A stretch of DNA of 64,000 nucleotides from Hydractinia symbiolongicarpus (GCF_029227915.1 NC_079885.1:28957001-29021000); one strand, 5' to 3'. Shown: positions 11,377-25,344, numbered from the stretch's first letter. Numbers and translations are program-made. Notes: generated by a model not told the origin, from the letters alone.

Positions 11377-13186
11377 GCGCGGGCTGAAAAAATAGAGACA
11401 GTTTAAAAAACTACATTTCATTGACTTTCTAACGGTGTCAATCCGCTTAACTTACAACAGTTGCGTAACGCATTCGTACCAACATGTATTTAGTGATTCT
11501 TTTCCGATATTACTAAGTTGTATTGCTTTTGACAGTGAAACAATTGACTGTGCGTCTTAATTGAAGTGATTCTGTACTGTGACCTTATAAATGTAATAAA
11601 TGAGCCAATTGGACCCAAGAAATAGCATTCTTCTTACCTTGACATGATTTCTGGAATTTACTGATTTCACTGGGCGCTGTGGTAGCGCTTCATTTGAAAA
11701 CTTAGATGAATAAGTCTTTTTCACGGTAGGACCAATCCTAGCCGTTAGCGCGCGCTGAAGAAAGAGAGACAGTTTTAAAAACTACATTTCATCGACTTTT
11801 TAAAGGTATCATTCCGTTTCAATTACAACGGTTGCGTCACATATTCGTACGAACATGTATTTAGCGATATTTTTCTGACTTTACTAGGTTGCATCGTTTT
11901 TAACAGTGAAAGGATTGACTGTGGGACTGTGGGACTGTGGGACTGTGGGACTTATATGAACTGATTTTTGACTGTGATCTTATAAATGTGATAAGTGAGA
12001 CAATTGGACCCAAGAAATAACATTCTTCTTACCTTGACATGATTGCTGGAATTTACCGATTTCACTGGGCGCTGTGGTAGCGCTTCATTTAAAAATTTAG
12101 ATAACATAAGATTTTTTACTGTGGGACCAATCCTAGCCGTTAGCGCGCGCTGAAGAAATAGAGACAGTTTCAAATACTACATTTCATTGACTTTCTAACG
12201 GTATTAGTCCGTTTCACCTACCACGGTTGCGTCACATATTCGTACCAACATGTATTTAGTGATTTTTTTCCGATATTACTAAGTTGTATAACTTTTAACA
12301 GTAATACGATTGACTGTGGGACTTAATTGAAGTGATTGTGGACTGTGACCTTATAAATGTGATAAATGAAACAATTGGACCCAAGGAATAAAATTCTTCT
12401 TAATTTGACATGATTGCTGGAATTTACCGATTTCGCTGGGCGCTGTGGTAGCGTTTTATTTAAAAGTTTAGATAAATAAGTAGTTTTGTACTGTGGGACC
12501 AATCCTAGCCGTTAGCGCGTCTTGAAGAAATAGAGACAGTTTTAAATACTACATTTCATTGACTTTCTAACGGTATCAGTCCGTTTCAACTACAACGGTT
12601 ACGTCACATGCTCGTACCAACATGTATTTAGTGATTTTTTTCAGATATTACTAAGTTGTATTGCTTCTGACAGTAAAAGGATTGACTGTGGGACTGTGGG
12701 ACTTAATTGAACTGATTTTTGACTGTGATCTTATAAATGTGATAAGTGAGACAATTGGACCCAAGAAATAACATTCTTCTTACCTTGACATGATTGCTGG
12801 AATTTACCAATTTCACTGGGCGCTGTGGTAGCGCTTCATTTAAAAATTTAGATCAATAAGTCATTTTTTACGGTTGGACCAATCCTAGCCATTAGCGCGC
12901 GCTGAAGAAAGAGAGACAGTTTCAAAAACTACATTTCATTGACTTTCTAACGGTGTCAATCCGCTTAACTTACAACGGTTGCGTCACGTATTCGTACCAA
13001 CATGTATTTAGTGATTTTTTTCCGATAATACTAAGTTGTATTGCTTTTGACAGTGAAACGATTGCCTGTGGGACTTAATTGAAGTGATTCTGGACTGTGA
13101 CCTTATGAATGTGATAGATGAGCCAATTGGATTCCAAGGAATAACATTCTTTTTAATTTGACATGATTGCTGCAATTCAGCGATTT
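11377..13186 (+). repeat. 1.9-kb five-unit HOR, copy 2, cut at a junction
   Basis: Units start at 11377, 11748, 12143, 12515 and 12895. The last unit is chimeric. It follows the HOR up to AATTCAGCGATT near 13178-13186, then switches to the ACTAGGCGCTG type of the following block. Unit 12515 begins GCGCGTCTTG, resembling GCGCGCCTTG at 22302 rather than GCGCGCATTG at 10623. Confidence 0.87.
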
Positions 13187-15290
13187 CACTAGGCGCTGTG
13201 GTAGCGCTTCATTTAAAAATTTAGATAAATAAGTCATTTTTTACGGTTGAACCAATCCTAGCCGTTAGCAAGCGCTGAAGAAAGAGAGACAGTTTTAAAA
13301 ACTACATTTCATCGACTTTTTAACGGTATCATTCCGTTTCAATTACAACGGTTGCGTCACGTATTCGTACCAACATGTATTTAGTGATTTTTTCCCGATA
13401 TTACTAAGTTGTACTGCTTTTGACAGTGAAACAATTGACTGTAGGACTTAATTGAAGTGAGTCTGGACTGTGACCTTATAAATTTGATAAGTGAGCCAAC
13501 TGGAACCCAAGAAATGACATTCTTCTTAATTTGACATGATTGCCGCAACTCAGCGATTACACTCGGCCCAATGGTAACGCTTCACTTAAAAATTTAGATA
13601 ACATAAGATTTTTTACTGTGGGACCAATCCTAGCCGTTAGCGCGCGCTGAAGAATTAGAGACAGTTTCAAATACTACATTTCATTGACTTTCTAACGGTA
13701 TTAGTCCGTTTCACCTATAACGGTTGCGTCACATATTCGTACCAACATGTATTTAGTGATTTTTTTCCGATATTACTAAGTTGTATAACTTTTAACAGTA
13801 ATACGATTGACTGTACGACTTAATTGAAGTGATTGTGGACTGTGAACTTATAAATGTGATAAATGAAACAATTGGTCCCCAGGAATAAAATTCTTTTTAA
13901 TTTGACATGATTGCTGGAATTTACCGATTTCGCTGGGCGCTGTGGTAGCGTTTTATTTAAAAGTTTAGATAAATAAGTAATTTTGTACTGTGGGACCAAT
14001 CCTAGCCGTTAGCGCGCATTGAAGAAATAGAGACAGTTTTAAATACTACATTTCATTGACTTTTTAACGGTATTAGTCCGTTTCAACTACAACGGTTGCG
14101 TCACATATTCGTACCAACATGTATTTAGTGATTTTTTCCGATATTACTAAGTTGTATTGCTTTTGACAGTGAAACGATTGACTGTCGGACTTAATTGAAG
14201 TGATTCTGTATTGTGACCTTATAAATGTGATAAATGAGCCAATTGGACCCAAGGAATAAAATTCTTTTTAATTTGACATGATTGCTGGAATTTACCGATT
14301 TCACTCGGCGCTGTGGTAGCGCTTCATTTAAAAATTTAGATAAATAAGTCATTTTTTAAGGTTGGACCAATCCTCGCCGTTAGCGCGCGCTGAAGAAAGA
14401 AAGACTGTTTTAAAAACTACATTTCATTGACTTTCTAACGGTGTCAATCCGCTTAACTTACAACGGTAGCGTCACGCATTCGTACCAACATGTATTTAGT
14501 GATTCTTTCCCGATATTACTAAGTTGTATTGCTTTTGACAGTGAAACAATTGACTGTGCCTCTTAATTGAAGTGAGTCTGGACTGTGACCTTATAAATGT
14601 GTTAAGTGAGCCAACTGGACACCAAGAAATGACATTCTTCTTAATTTGACATGATTGCCGCAACTCAGCGATTACACTGGTCGCTGTTTGGAGCGCTTCA
14701 TTAAAACATTTTGATAAGTAAGTCATCTTTTACTGTGGGACGAATCGTAGCCGTTATCGCACGCTGAAGAAATAGAGACAGTTTTATAAGGTACATTTCA
14801 ATGAATTTCTAACAGTATGAGTCCATTTGAGTTACAACGGTTGAGTCACATATTCGTTCCAACATGTATATAGTGATTTGTTTCCGATATTACTAAGTTG
14901 TATCGCTTTTAACAGTGAAACGATTGACTGTGGGACTTAATAGAAGTGATTCTGGTCTGCGACCTTATAAATGTGATAAATGAGCCAATTGGACTACAAG
15001 GAATAACATTCTTTTTAATTTGACATGATTGCTGGAATTTACCGATTTCGCTGGGCGCTGTGGTAGCGTTTTATTTAAAAGTTTAGATAAATAAGTAATT
15101 TTGTACTGTGGGACCAATCCTAGCCGTTAGCGCGCATTGAAGAAATAGAGACAGTTTTAAATACTACATTTCAATGAATTTCTAACAGTATGAGTCCATT
15201 TGAGTTACAACGGTTGAGTCACATATTCGTACCAACATGTATATAGTGATTTGTTTCCGATATTACTAAGTTGTACCGCTTTTAACAGTG
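13187..15290 (+). repeat. Block C copy 1
   Basis: Full units start at 13268, 13640, 14012, 14383, 14757 and 15130. All keep an exact offset of 16,249 to 29517, 29889, 30261, 30632, 31006 and 31379. Markers are ACGGTTGAACC, CCTCGCC, GACTGTGCCTC, GTCGCTGTTTGGAGCG, and the TGAGTCA-bearing units with ATATAGTGATTTG. Unit 13268 starts GCAAGCGCTG, so its palindrome is lost. Similarity to block C ends near 15290 inside unit 15130. Confidence 0.9.
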
Positions 15291-15502
15291 AAACAATTGA
15301 CTGTGGGACTTAATTGAAGTGAGTCTGGATTGTGACCTTATAAATGTGATAATTGAGCCAACTGGAACCCAAGAAATGACATTCTTCTTAATTTCACATG
15401 ATTGCTGGAATTTACCGATTTCACTGGGCGCTGTGGTAGCGCTTCATTTAAAAGTTTAGATAAATAAGTAATTTTGTACTGTGGGACCAATCCTAGCCGT
15501 TA
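15291..15502 (+). repeat. Chimeric monomer end at the block C / HOR boundary
   Basis: After 15290 the unit changes to the GTGAGTCTGG and CCAACTGGAACCC family. Near 15442-15452 it reads CTTCATTTAAAAGTTTAG. That is a mix of the CTTCATTTAAAAATTTAG tail and the TTTTATTTAAAAGTTTAG tail. At least one crossover therefore lies within about 10 bp of there, and it re-enters the five-unit HOR. Confidence 0.7.
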
Positions 15503-17325
15503 ACGCGCATTGAAGAATTAGAGACAGTTTTAAATACTACATTTCATTGACTTTCTAACGGTATCAGTCCGTTTCAACTACAACGGTTACGTCACATATT
15601 CGTACCAACATGTATTTAGTGACTTTTTTCAGATATTACTAAGTTGTATTGCTTCTGACAGTGAAAGGATTGACTGTGGGACTGTGGGACTGTGGGACTG
15701 TGGGACTTAATTGAACTGATTTTTGACTGTGATCTTATAAGTGTGATAAGTGAGACAATTGGACCCAAGAAATAACATTCTTCTTACCTTGACATGATTG
15801 CTGGAATTTACCGATTTCACTGGGCGCTGTGGTAGCGCTTCATTTAAAAATTTAGAAAAATAAGTCATTTTTTACGGTTGGACCAATCCTAGCCATTAGC
15901 GCGCGCTGAAGAAATAGAGACAGTTTCAAAAACTACATTTCATTGATTTTCTAACGGTGTCAATCCGCTTAACTTACAACGGTTGCGTCACGTATTCGTA
16001 GCAACATGTATTTAGTGATTCTTTTCAGCCAACTGGAACCCAAGAAATGACATTCTTCTTAATTTGACATGATTGCCACAACTCAGCGATTACACTCGGC
16101 CCAATGGTAACGCTTCACTTAAAAATTTAGATAACATCAGATTTTTTACTGTGGGACCAATCCTAGCCGTTAGCGCGCGCTGAAGAAATAGAGACAGTTT
16201 CAAATACTACATTTCATTGACTTTCTAACGGTATTAGTCCGTTTCAACTACAACGGTTGCGTCACATATTCGTACCAACATGTATTTAGTGATTTTTTCC
16301 GATATTACTAAGTTGTATCACTTTTAACAGTAATGCGATTGACTGTGGGACTTAATTGAAGTGATTCTGGACTGTGACCTTATAAATGTGATAAATGAAA
16401 CAATTGGACCCAAGGAATAAAATTCTTTTTAATTTGACATGATTGCTGGAATTTACCGATTTCGCTGGGCGCTGGGGTAGCGTTTTATTTAAAAGTTTAG
16501 ATAAATAAGTAATTTTGTACTGTGGGACCAATCCTAGCCGTTAGCGCGCATTGAAGAAATAGAGACAGTTTTAAATACTACATTTCATTGACTTTCTAAC
16601 GGTATCAGTCCGTTTCAACTGCAACGTTTACGTCACATATTCGTACCAACATGTATTTAGTGATTTTTTTCAGACATTACTAAGTTGTATTGCTTCTGAC
16701 AGTGAAAGGATTGACTGTGGGACTGTGGGACTGTGGGACTGTGGGATTAATTGAACTGATTTTTGACTGTGATCTTATAAATGTGATAAGTGAGACAATT
16801 GGACCCAAGAAATAACATTCTTCTTACCTTGACATGATTGCTGGAATTTACCGATTTCACTGGGCGCTGTGGTAGCGCTTCATTTGAAAACTTAGATGAA
16901 TAAGTCTTTTTCACGGTGGGACCAATCCTAGCCGTTAGCGCGCGCTGAAGAAAGGGAGACAGTTTTAAAAACTACATTTCATCGACTTTTTAACGGTATC
17001 ATGCCGTTTCAATTACAACGGTTGCGTCACATATTCGTACGAACATGTATTTAGCGATATTTTTCTGACTTTACTAGGTTGCATCGTTTTTAACAGTGAA
17101 AGGATTGACTGTGGGACTGTGGGACTGTGGGACTTATATGAACTGATTTATGATTGTGACCTTATAAATGTGATAAATGAAACAATTGGACCCAAGGAAT
17201 AAAATTCTTTTTAATTTGACATGATTGCTGGAATTTACCGATTTCGCTGGGCGCTGTGGTAGCGTTTTATTTAAAAGTTTAGATAAATAAGTAATTTTGT
17301 ACTGTGGGACCAATCCTAGCCGTTA
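15503..17325 (+). repeat. Five-unit HOR, distant copy 3 (1823 bp)
   Basis: Units start at 15503, 15899, 16173, 16544 and 16938, with lengths 396, 274, 371, 394 and 388. The offset to copy 2 is 11,680. It is a mosaic. The first unit has AAGAATTAGAG as in copy 1 (unit 1990), while the third has CGCTGGGGTAGCG as in copy 2 (unit 4493). Confidence 0.88.
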
Positions 17326-18874
17326 ACGCGCATTGAAGAAATTGAGACAGTTTTAAATACTACATTTCATTGACTTTCTAACGGTATCAGTCCGTTTCAA
17401 CTACAACGGTTACGTCACATATTCGTACCAACATGTATTTAGTGATTTTTTTCAGATATTACTAAGTTGTATTGCTTCTGACAGTGAAAGGATTGACTGT
17501 GGGACTGTGGGACTGTGGGACTGTGGGACTTAATTGAACTGATTTTTGACTGTGATCTTATAAATGTGATAAGTGAGACAATTGGACCCAAGAAATAACA
17601 TTCTTCTTACCTTGACATGATTGCTGGAATTTACCGATTTCACTGGGCGCTGTGGTAGCGCTTCATTTAAAAATTTAGATAAATCAGTCATTTTTTACGG
17701 TTGGACCAATCCTAGCCATTAGCGCGCTGAAGAAATAGAGACAGTTTCAAAAACTACATTTCATTGATTTTCTAACGGTGTCAATCCGCTTAACTTACAA
17801 CGGTTGCGTCACGTATTCGTACCAACATGTATTTAGTGATTCTTTTCAGACATTACTAAGTTGTATTGCTTCTGACAGTGAAAGAATTGACTGTGGGACT
17901 GTGGGACTGTGGGACTGTGGGACTTAATTGAACTGATTTTTGACTGTGATCTTATAAATGTGATAAGTGAGACAATTGGACGCAAGAAATAACATTCTTC
18001 TTACCTTGACATGATTGCTGGAATTTACCGATTTCACTGGGCGCTGTGGTAGCGCTTCATTTGAAAACTTAGATGAATAAGTCTTTTTCACGGTGGGACC
18101 AATCCTAGCTGTTAGCGCGCGCTGAAGAAAGAAAGACAGTTTTAAAAACTACATTTCATCGACTTTTTAACGGTATCATTCCGTTTCAATTACAACGGTT
18201 GCGTCACATATTCGTACGAACATGTATTTAGCGATATTTTTCTGACTTTACTAGGTTGCATCGTTTTTAACAGTGAAAGGATTGACTGTGGGACTGTGGG
18301 ACTGTGGGACTTATATGAACTGATTTTTGACTGTGATCTTATAAATGTGATAAGTGAGACAATTGGACCCATGAAATAACATTCTTCTTACCTTGACATG
18401 ATTGCTGGAATTTACCGATTTCACTGGGCGCTGTGGTAGCGCTTCATTTAAAAATTTAGGTAAATAAGTCATTTTTTACGGTTGGACCAATCCTAGCCGT
18501 TAGCGCGCGCTGAAGAAAGAGAGACTGTTTTAAAAACTACATTTCATTGACTTTCTAACGGTGTCAATCCGCTTAAGTTGCAATGGTTGCGTCACGTATT
18601 CGTACTAACATGTATTTAGTGATTTTTTTCCGATATTACTAAGTTTTACTGCTTTTGACTGTAAAACAATTGACTGTGGGACTTAATTGAAGTGAGTCTG
18701 GACTGTGACCTTATAAATGTGATAAGTGAGCCAACTGGAACCCAAGAAATGACATTCTTCTTAATTTGACATGATTGCCGCAACTCAGCGATTACACTCG
18801 GCCCAATGGTAACGCTTCACGTAAAAATTTAGATAACATAAGATTTTTTACTGTGGGACCAATCCTAGCCGTTA
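17326..18874 (+). repeat. Four-unit segment, paralog of 5648-7179
   Basis: Units start at 17326, 17722, 18115 and 18503. The 17722 unit starts GCGCGCTG, one GC shorter than usual. The dyad missing from unit 6431 is present here in unit 18115. Octamer counts are four, four and three. Confidence 0.87.
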
Positions 18875-21800
18875 GCGCGCGCTGAAGAAATAGAGACAGT
18901 TTCAAATACTACATTTCATTGACTTTCTAACGGTATTAGTCCGTTTCAACTACAACGGTTGCGTCACATATTCGTACCAACATGTATTTAGTGATTTTTT
19001 TCCGATATTACTAAGTTGTATCACTTTTAACAGTAATACGATTGACTGTGGGACTGAATTGAAGTGACTCTGGACTGTAACCTTATAAATGTGATAAATG
19101 AAACAATTGGACCCAAGGAATAAAATTCTTTTTAATTTGACATGATTGCTGGAATTTACCGATTTCGCTGGGCGCTGTGGTAGCGTTTTATTTAAAAGTT
19201 TAGATAAATAAGTAATTTTGTACTGTGGGACTCATCCTAGCCGTTAGCGCGCATTGAAGAAATAGAGACAGTTTTAAATACTACATTTCATTGACTTTCT
19301 AACGGTATCAGTCCGTTTCAACTACAACGGTTACGTCACATATTCGTACCAACATGTATTTAGTGAATTTTTTCAGATATTACTAAGTTGTATTGCTTCT
19401 GATAGTGAAAGCATTGACTGTGGGACTGTGGGACTGTGGGACTGTGGGACTTAATTGAACTGATTTTTGACTGTGATCTTATAAATGTGATAAGTGAGAC
19501 AATTGGACCCAAGAAATAACATTCTTCTTACCTTGACATGATTGCTGGAATTTACCGATTTTACTGGGCGCTGTGGTAGCGCTTCATTTGAAAACTTAGA
19601 TGAATAAGTCTTTTTCACGGTGGGACCAATCCTACCCGTTAGCGCGCGCTGAAGAAAGAGAGACAGTTTTAAAAACTACATTTCATCGACTTTTTAACGG
19701 TATCATTCCGTTTCAATTACAACGGTTGCGTCACATATTCGTACGAACATGTATTTAGCGATATTTTTCTGACTTTACTAGGTTGCATCGTTTTTAACAG
19801 TGAAAGGATTGACTGTGGGACTGTGGGACTGTGGGACTGTGGGACTTATATGAACTGATTTTTGACTGTGATCTTATAAATGTGATAAGTGAGACAATTG
19901 GACCCATGAAATCACATTCTTCTTACCTTGACATGACTGCTGGAATTTACCGATTTCACTGGGCGCTGTGGTAGCGCTTCATTTAAAAATTTAGATAAAT
20001 AAGTCATTTTTTACGGTTGGACCAATCCTAGCCGTTAGCGCGCGCTGAAGAAAGAGAGACTGCTTTAAAAACTACATTTCATTGACTTTTTAACGGTGTC
20101 AATCCGCTTAAGTTGCAATGGTTGCGTCACGTCTTTGTACCAACATGTATTTAGTGATTTTTTCTCGATGTTACTAAGTTGTACTGCTTTTGACAGTGAA
20201 ACAATTGACTGTGGGACTTAATTGAACTGAGTCTGGACTGTGACCTTATAAATGTGATAAGTGAGCCAACTGGAACCCAGGAAATGACATTCTTCTTAAT
20301 TTGACATGATTGCCGCAACTCAGCGATTACACTCGGCCCAATGGTAACGCTTCACCTAAATATTTAGATAACATAAGATTTTTTACTGTGGGACCAATCC
20401 TAACCGTTAGCGCGCGCTGAAGAAATAGAGACAGTTTCAAATACTACATTTCATTGACTTTCTAACGGTATTAGTCCGTTTCAACTACAACGTTTGCGTC
20501 ACATATTCGTACAAACATGTATTTAGTGATTTTTTTCAGATATTACTAAGTTGTATTGCTTCTGACAGTGAAAGGATTGACTGTTGGACTGTGGGACTTA
20601 ATTGAACTGATTTTTGACTGTGATCTTATAAATGTGATAAGTGAGACAATTGGACCCAAGAAATAACATTCTTCTTACCTTGACATGATTGCTGGAATTT
20701 AACGATTTCACTAGGCGCTGTGGTAGCGCTTCATTTAAAAATTTAGATAAATAAGTCATTTTTTACGGTTGGACCAATCCTAGCCATTAGCGCGCGCTGA
20801 AGAAAGAAAAACCGTTTCAAAAACTACATTTCATTGACTTTCTAACGGTGTCAATCCGCTTAACTTACAACAGTTGCGTCACGTATTCGTACCAACATGT
20901 ATTTAGTGATTCTTTTCCGATATTACTAACTTGTATTGCTTTTGACAGTGAAACGATTGCCTGTGGGACTTAATTGAAGTGATTCTGGACTGTGACCTTA
21001 TGAATGTGATAGATGAGCCAATTGGATTCTAAGGAATAACATTCTTTTTAATTTGACATGATTGCTGCAATTCAGCGATTACACTCGGCCCAATGGAAGC
21101 GCTTCACTTAAAAATTTAGATAAAATAAGTCATTTTTTACCGTCGGACCAATCCTAGCCGTTAGCGCGGGCTGAAGAAATAGAGACAGTTTAAAAAACTA
21201 CATTTCATTGACTTTCTAACGGTGTCAATCCGCTTAACTTACAACAGTTGCGTAACGTATTCGTACCAACATGTATTTAGTGATTCTTTTCCGATATTAC
21301 TAAGTTGTATTGCTTTTGACAGTGAAACGATTGACTGTGCGTCTTAATTGAAGTGATTCTGTACTGTGACCTTATAAATGTAATAAATGAGCCAATTGGA
21401 CCCAAGAAATAACATTCTTCTTACCTTGACATGATTGCTGGAATATACCGATTTCACTGGGCGCTGTGGTAGCGCTTCATTTAAAAATTTAGATAACATA
21501 AGATTTTTTACTGTGGGACCAATCCTAGCCGTTAGCGCGCGCTGAAGAAATAGAGACAGTTTCAAATACTACATTTCATCGACTTTTTAAAGGTATCATT
21601 CCGTTTCAATTACAACGGTTGCGTCACATATTCGTACGAACATGTATTTAGCGATATTTTTCTGACTTTACTAGGTTGCATCGTTTTTAACAGTGAAAGG
21701 ATTGACTGTGGGACTGTGGGACTGTGGGACTGTGGGACTTATATGAACTGATTTTTGACTGTGATCTTATAAATGTGATAAGTGAGACAATTGGACCCAA

Positions 21801-23088
21801 GAAATAACATTCTTCTTACCTTGACATGATTGCTGGAATTTACCGATTTCACTGGGCGCTGTGGTAGCGCTTCATTTAAAAATTTAGATAACATAAGATT
21901 TTTTACTGTGGGACCAATCCTAGCCGTTAGCGCGCGCTGAAGAAATAGAGACAGTTTCAAATACTACATTTCATTGACTTTCTAACGGTATTAGTCCGTT
22001 TCACCTACCACGGTTGCGTCACATATTCGTACCAACATGTATTTAGTGATTTTTTTCCGATATTACTAAGTTGTATAACTTTTAACAGTAATACGATTGA
22101 CTGTGGGACTTAATTGAAGTGATTGTGGACTGTGACCTTATAAATGTGATAAATGAAACAATTGGACCCAAGGAATAAAATTCTTCTTAATTTGACATGA
22201 TTGCTGGAATTTACCGATTTCGCTGGGCGCTGTGGTAGCGTTTTATTTAAAAGTTTAGATAAATAAGTAGTTTTGTACTGTGGGACCAATCCTAGCCGTT
22301 AGCGCGCCTTGAAGAAATAGAGACAGTTTTAAATACTACATTTCATTGACTTTCTAACGGTATCAGTCCGTTTCAACTACAACGGTTACGTCACATGCTC
22401 GTACCAACATGTATTTAGTGATTTTTTTCAGATATTACTAAGTTGTATTGCTTCTGACAGTAAAAGGATTGACTGTGGGACTGTGGGACTTAATTGAACT
22501 GATTTTTGACTGTGATCTTATAAATGTGATAAGTGAGACAATTGGACCCAAGAAATAACATTCTTCTTACCTTGACATGATTGCTGGAATTTACCAATTT
22601 CACTGGGCGCTGTGGTAGCGCTTCATTTAAAAATTTAGATAAATAAGTCATTTTTTACGGTTGGACCAATCCTAGCCATTAGCGCGCGCTGAAGAAAGAG
22701 AGACAGTTTCAAAAACTACATTTCATTGACTTTCTAACGGTGTCAATCCGCTTAACTTACAACGGTTGCGTCACGTATTCGTACCAACATGTATTTAGTG
22801 ATTTTTTTCCGATAATACTAAGTTGTATTGCTTTTGACAGTGAAACGATTGCCTGTGGGACTTAATTGAAGTGATTCTGGACTGTGACCTTATGAATGTG
22901 ATAGATGAGCCAATTGGATTCCAAGGAATAACATTCTTTTTAATTTGACATGATTGCTGCAATTCAGCGATTACACTCGGCCCAATGGAAGCGCTTCACT
23001 TAAAAATTTAGATAAAATAAGTCATTTTTTACCGTCGGACCAATCCTAGCCGTTAGCGCGGGCTGAAGAAATAGAGACAGTTTAAAAA
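18875..23088 (+). repeat. Block B copy 2 (11 units)
   Basis: Units start at 18875, 19247, 19642, 20038, 20410, 20790, 21164, 21535, 21930, 22302 and 22682; the first part of unit 23056 still belongs here. The offset to copy 1 is 11,695, dropping to 11,679 after the octamer tract (four copies here, six there). The copy is followed directly by copy 3 at a period of 4181 bp, so copies 2 and 3 are a tandem duplication of 11 units. Unit 21164 runs into a conversion tract at 21412. Confidence 0.88.
21412..21567 (+). other. Gene-conversion tract (~155 bp)
   Basis: In the paralogs at 9715 and 25588 this place reads AAATAGCATTC, GATTTCTGG, CATTTGAAAAC and GAAAGAGAGACAGTTTTAAAAAC. Here it reads AAATAACATTC, GATTGCTGG, CATTTAAAAATTTAGATAAC and GAAATAGAGACAGTTTCAAATAC, exactly as in the next unit 395 bp downstream. 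Upstream (TAATAAATGAGCC) and downstream (CATCGACTTTTTAAAGG) it keeps the original type. A new substitution, AATATACCG, lies inside. Confidence 0.8.
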
Positions 23089-23115
23089 ACTACATTTCAT
23101 TGACTTTCTAACGGT
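23089..23115 (+). other. Crossover interval joining block B copies 2 and 3
   Basis: Unit 23056 begins as the GCGGGCTG family, with CAGTTTAAAAAACTAC, and from 23115 continues as the 7180/18875 family, with GGTATTAGTCCG. The switch lies inside the shared ACATTTCATTGACTTTC stretch. Near 23231 the bases GCGTCT of the first family reappear alone within second-family sequence, so a small conversion patch accompanies the crossover. Confidence 0.8.
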
Positions 23116-25344
23116 ATTAGTCCGTTTCAACTACAACGGTTGCGTCACATATTCGTACCAACATGTATTTAGTGATTTTTTTTCGATATTACTAAGTTGT
23201 ATCACTTTTAACAGTAATACGATTGACTGTGCGTCTTAATTGAAGTGACTCTGGACTGTAACCTTATAAATGTGATAAATGAAACAATTGGACCCAAGGA
23301 ATAAAATTCTTTTTAATTTGACATGATTGCTGGAATTTACCGATTTCGCTGGGCGCTGTGGTAGCGTTTTATTTAAAAGTTTAGATAAATAAGTAATTTT
23401 GTACTGTGGGACCCATCCTAGCCGTTAGCGCGCATTGAAGAAATAGAGACAGTTTTAAATACTACATTTCATTGACTTTCTAACGGTATCAGTCCGTTTC
23501 AACTACAACGGTTACGTCACATATTCGTACCAACATGTATTTAGTGAATTTTTTCAGATATTACTAAGTTGTATTGCTTCTGATAGTGAAAGCATTGACT
23601 GTGGGACTGTGGGACTGTGGGACTGTGGGACTTAATTGAACTGATTTTTGACTGTGATCTTATAAATGTGATAAGTGAGACAATTGGACCCAAGAAATAA
23701 CATTCTTCTTACCTTGACATGATTGCTGGAATTTACCAATTTTACTGGGCGCTGTGGTAGCGCTTCATTTGAAAACTTAGATGAATAAGTCTTTTTCACG
23801 GTGGGACCAATCCTAGCCGTTAGCGCGCGCTGAAGAAAGAGAGACAGTTTTAAAAACTACATTTCATCGACTTTTTAACGGTATCATTCCGTTTCAATTA
23901 CAACGGTTGCGTCACATATTCGTACGAACATGTATTTAGCGATATTTTTCTGACTTTACTAGGTTGCATCGTTTTTAACAGTGAAAGGATTGACTGTGGG
24001 ACTGTGGGACTGTGGGACTGTGGGACTTATATGAACTGATTTTTGACTGTGATCTTATAAATGTGATAAGTGAGACAATTGGACCCATGAAATCACATTC
24101 TTCTTACCTTGACATGATTGCTGGAATTTACCGATTTCACTGGGCGCTGTGGTAGCGCTTCATTTAAAAATTTAGATAAATAAGTCATTTTTTACGGTTG
24201 GACCAATCCTAGCCGTTAGCGCGCGCTGAAGAAAGAGAGACTGCTTTAAAAACTACATTTCATTGACTTTTTAACGGTGTCAATCCGCTTAAGTTGCAAT
24301 GGTTGCGTCACGTCTTTGTACCAACATGTATTTAGTGATTTTTTCTCGATGTTACTAAGTTGTACTGCTTTTGACAGTGAAACAATTGACTGTGGGACTT
24401 AATTGAAGTGAGTCTGGACTGTGACCTTATAAATGTGATAAGTGAGCCAACTGGAACCCAGGAAATGACATTCTTCTTAATTTGACATGATTGCCGCAAC
24501 TCAGCGATTACACTCGGCCCAATGGTAACGCTTCACCTAAATATTTAGATAACATAAGATTTTTTACTGTGGGACCAATCCTAACCGTTAGCGCGCGCTG
24601 AAGAAATAGAGACAGTTTCAAATACTACATTTCATTGACTTTCTAACGGTATTAGTCCGTTTCAACTACAACGGTTGCGTCACATATTCGTACAAACATG
24701 TATTTAGTGATTTTTTTCAGATATTACTAAGTTGTATTGCTTCTGACAGTGAAAGGATTGACTGTTGGACTGTGGGACTTAATTGAACTGATTTTTGACT
24801 GTGATCTTATAAATGTGATAAGTGAGACAATTGGACCCAAGAAATAACATTCTTCTTACCTTGACATGATTGCTGGAATTTAACGATTTCACTAGGCGCT
24901 GTGGTAGCGCTTCATTTAAAAATTTAGATAAATAAGTCATTTTTTACGGTTGGACCAATCCTAGCCATTAGCGCGCGCTGAAGAAAGGAAGACCGTTTCA
25001 AAAACTACATTTCATTGACTTTCTAACGGTGTCAATCCGCTTAACTTACAACAGTTGCGTCACGTGTTCGTACCAACATGTATTTAGTGATTCTTTTCCG
25101 ATATTACTAACTTGTATTGCTTTTGACAGTGAAACGATTGCCTGTGGGACTTAATTGAAGTGATTCTGGACTGTGACCTTATGAATGTGATAGATGAGCC
25201 AATTGGATTCCAAGGAATAACATTCTTTTTAATTTGACATGATTGCTGCAATTCAGCGATTACACTCGGCCCAATGGAAGCGCTTCACTTAAAAATTTAG
25301 ATAAAATAAGTCATTTTTTACCGTCGGACCAATCCTAGCCGTTA
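23116..25344 (+). repeat. Block B copy 3, first half
   Basis: Unit 23056 continues, then units start at 23428, 23823, 24219, 24591 and 24971. The offset is 15,876 to copy 1 and 4181 to copy 2, with no net indel. Two four-copy octamer tracts (23598 and 23993) match those at 7722 and 8117. Confidence 0.9.
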
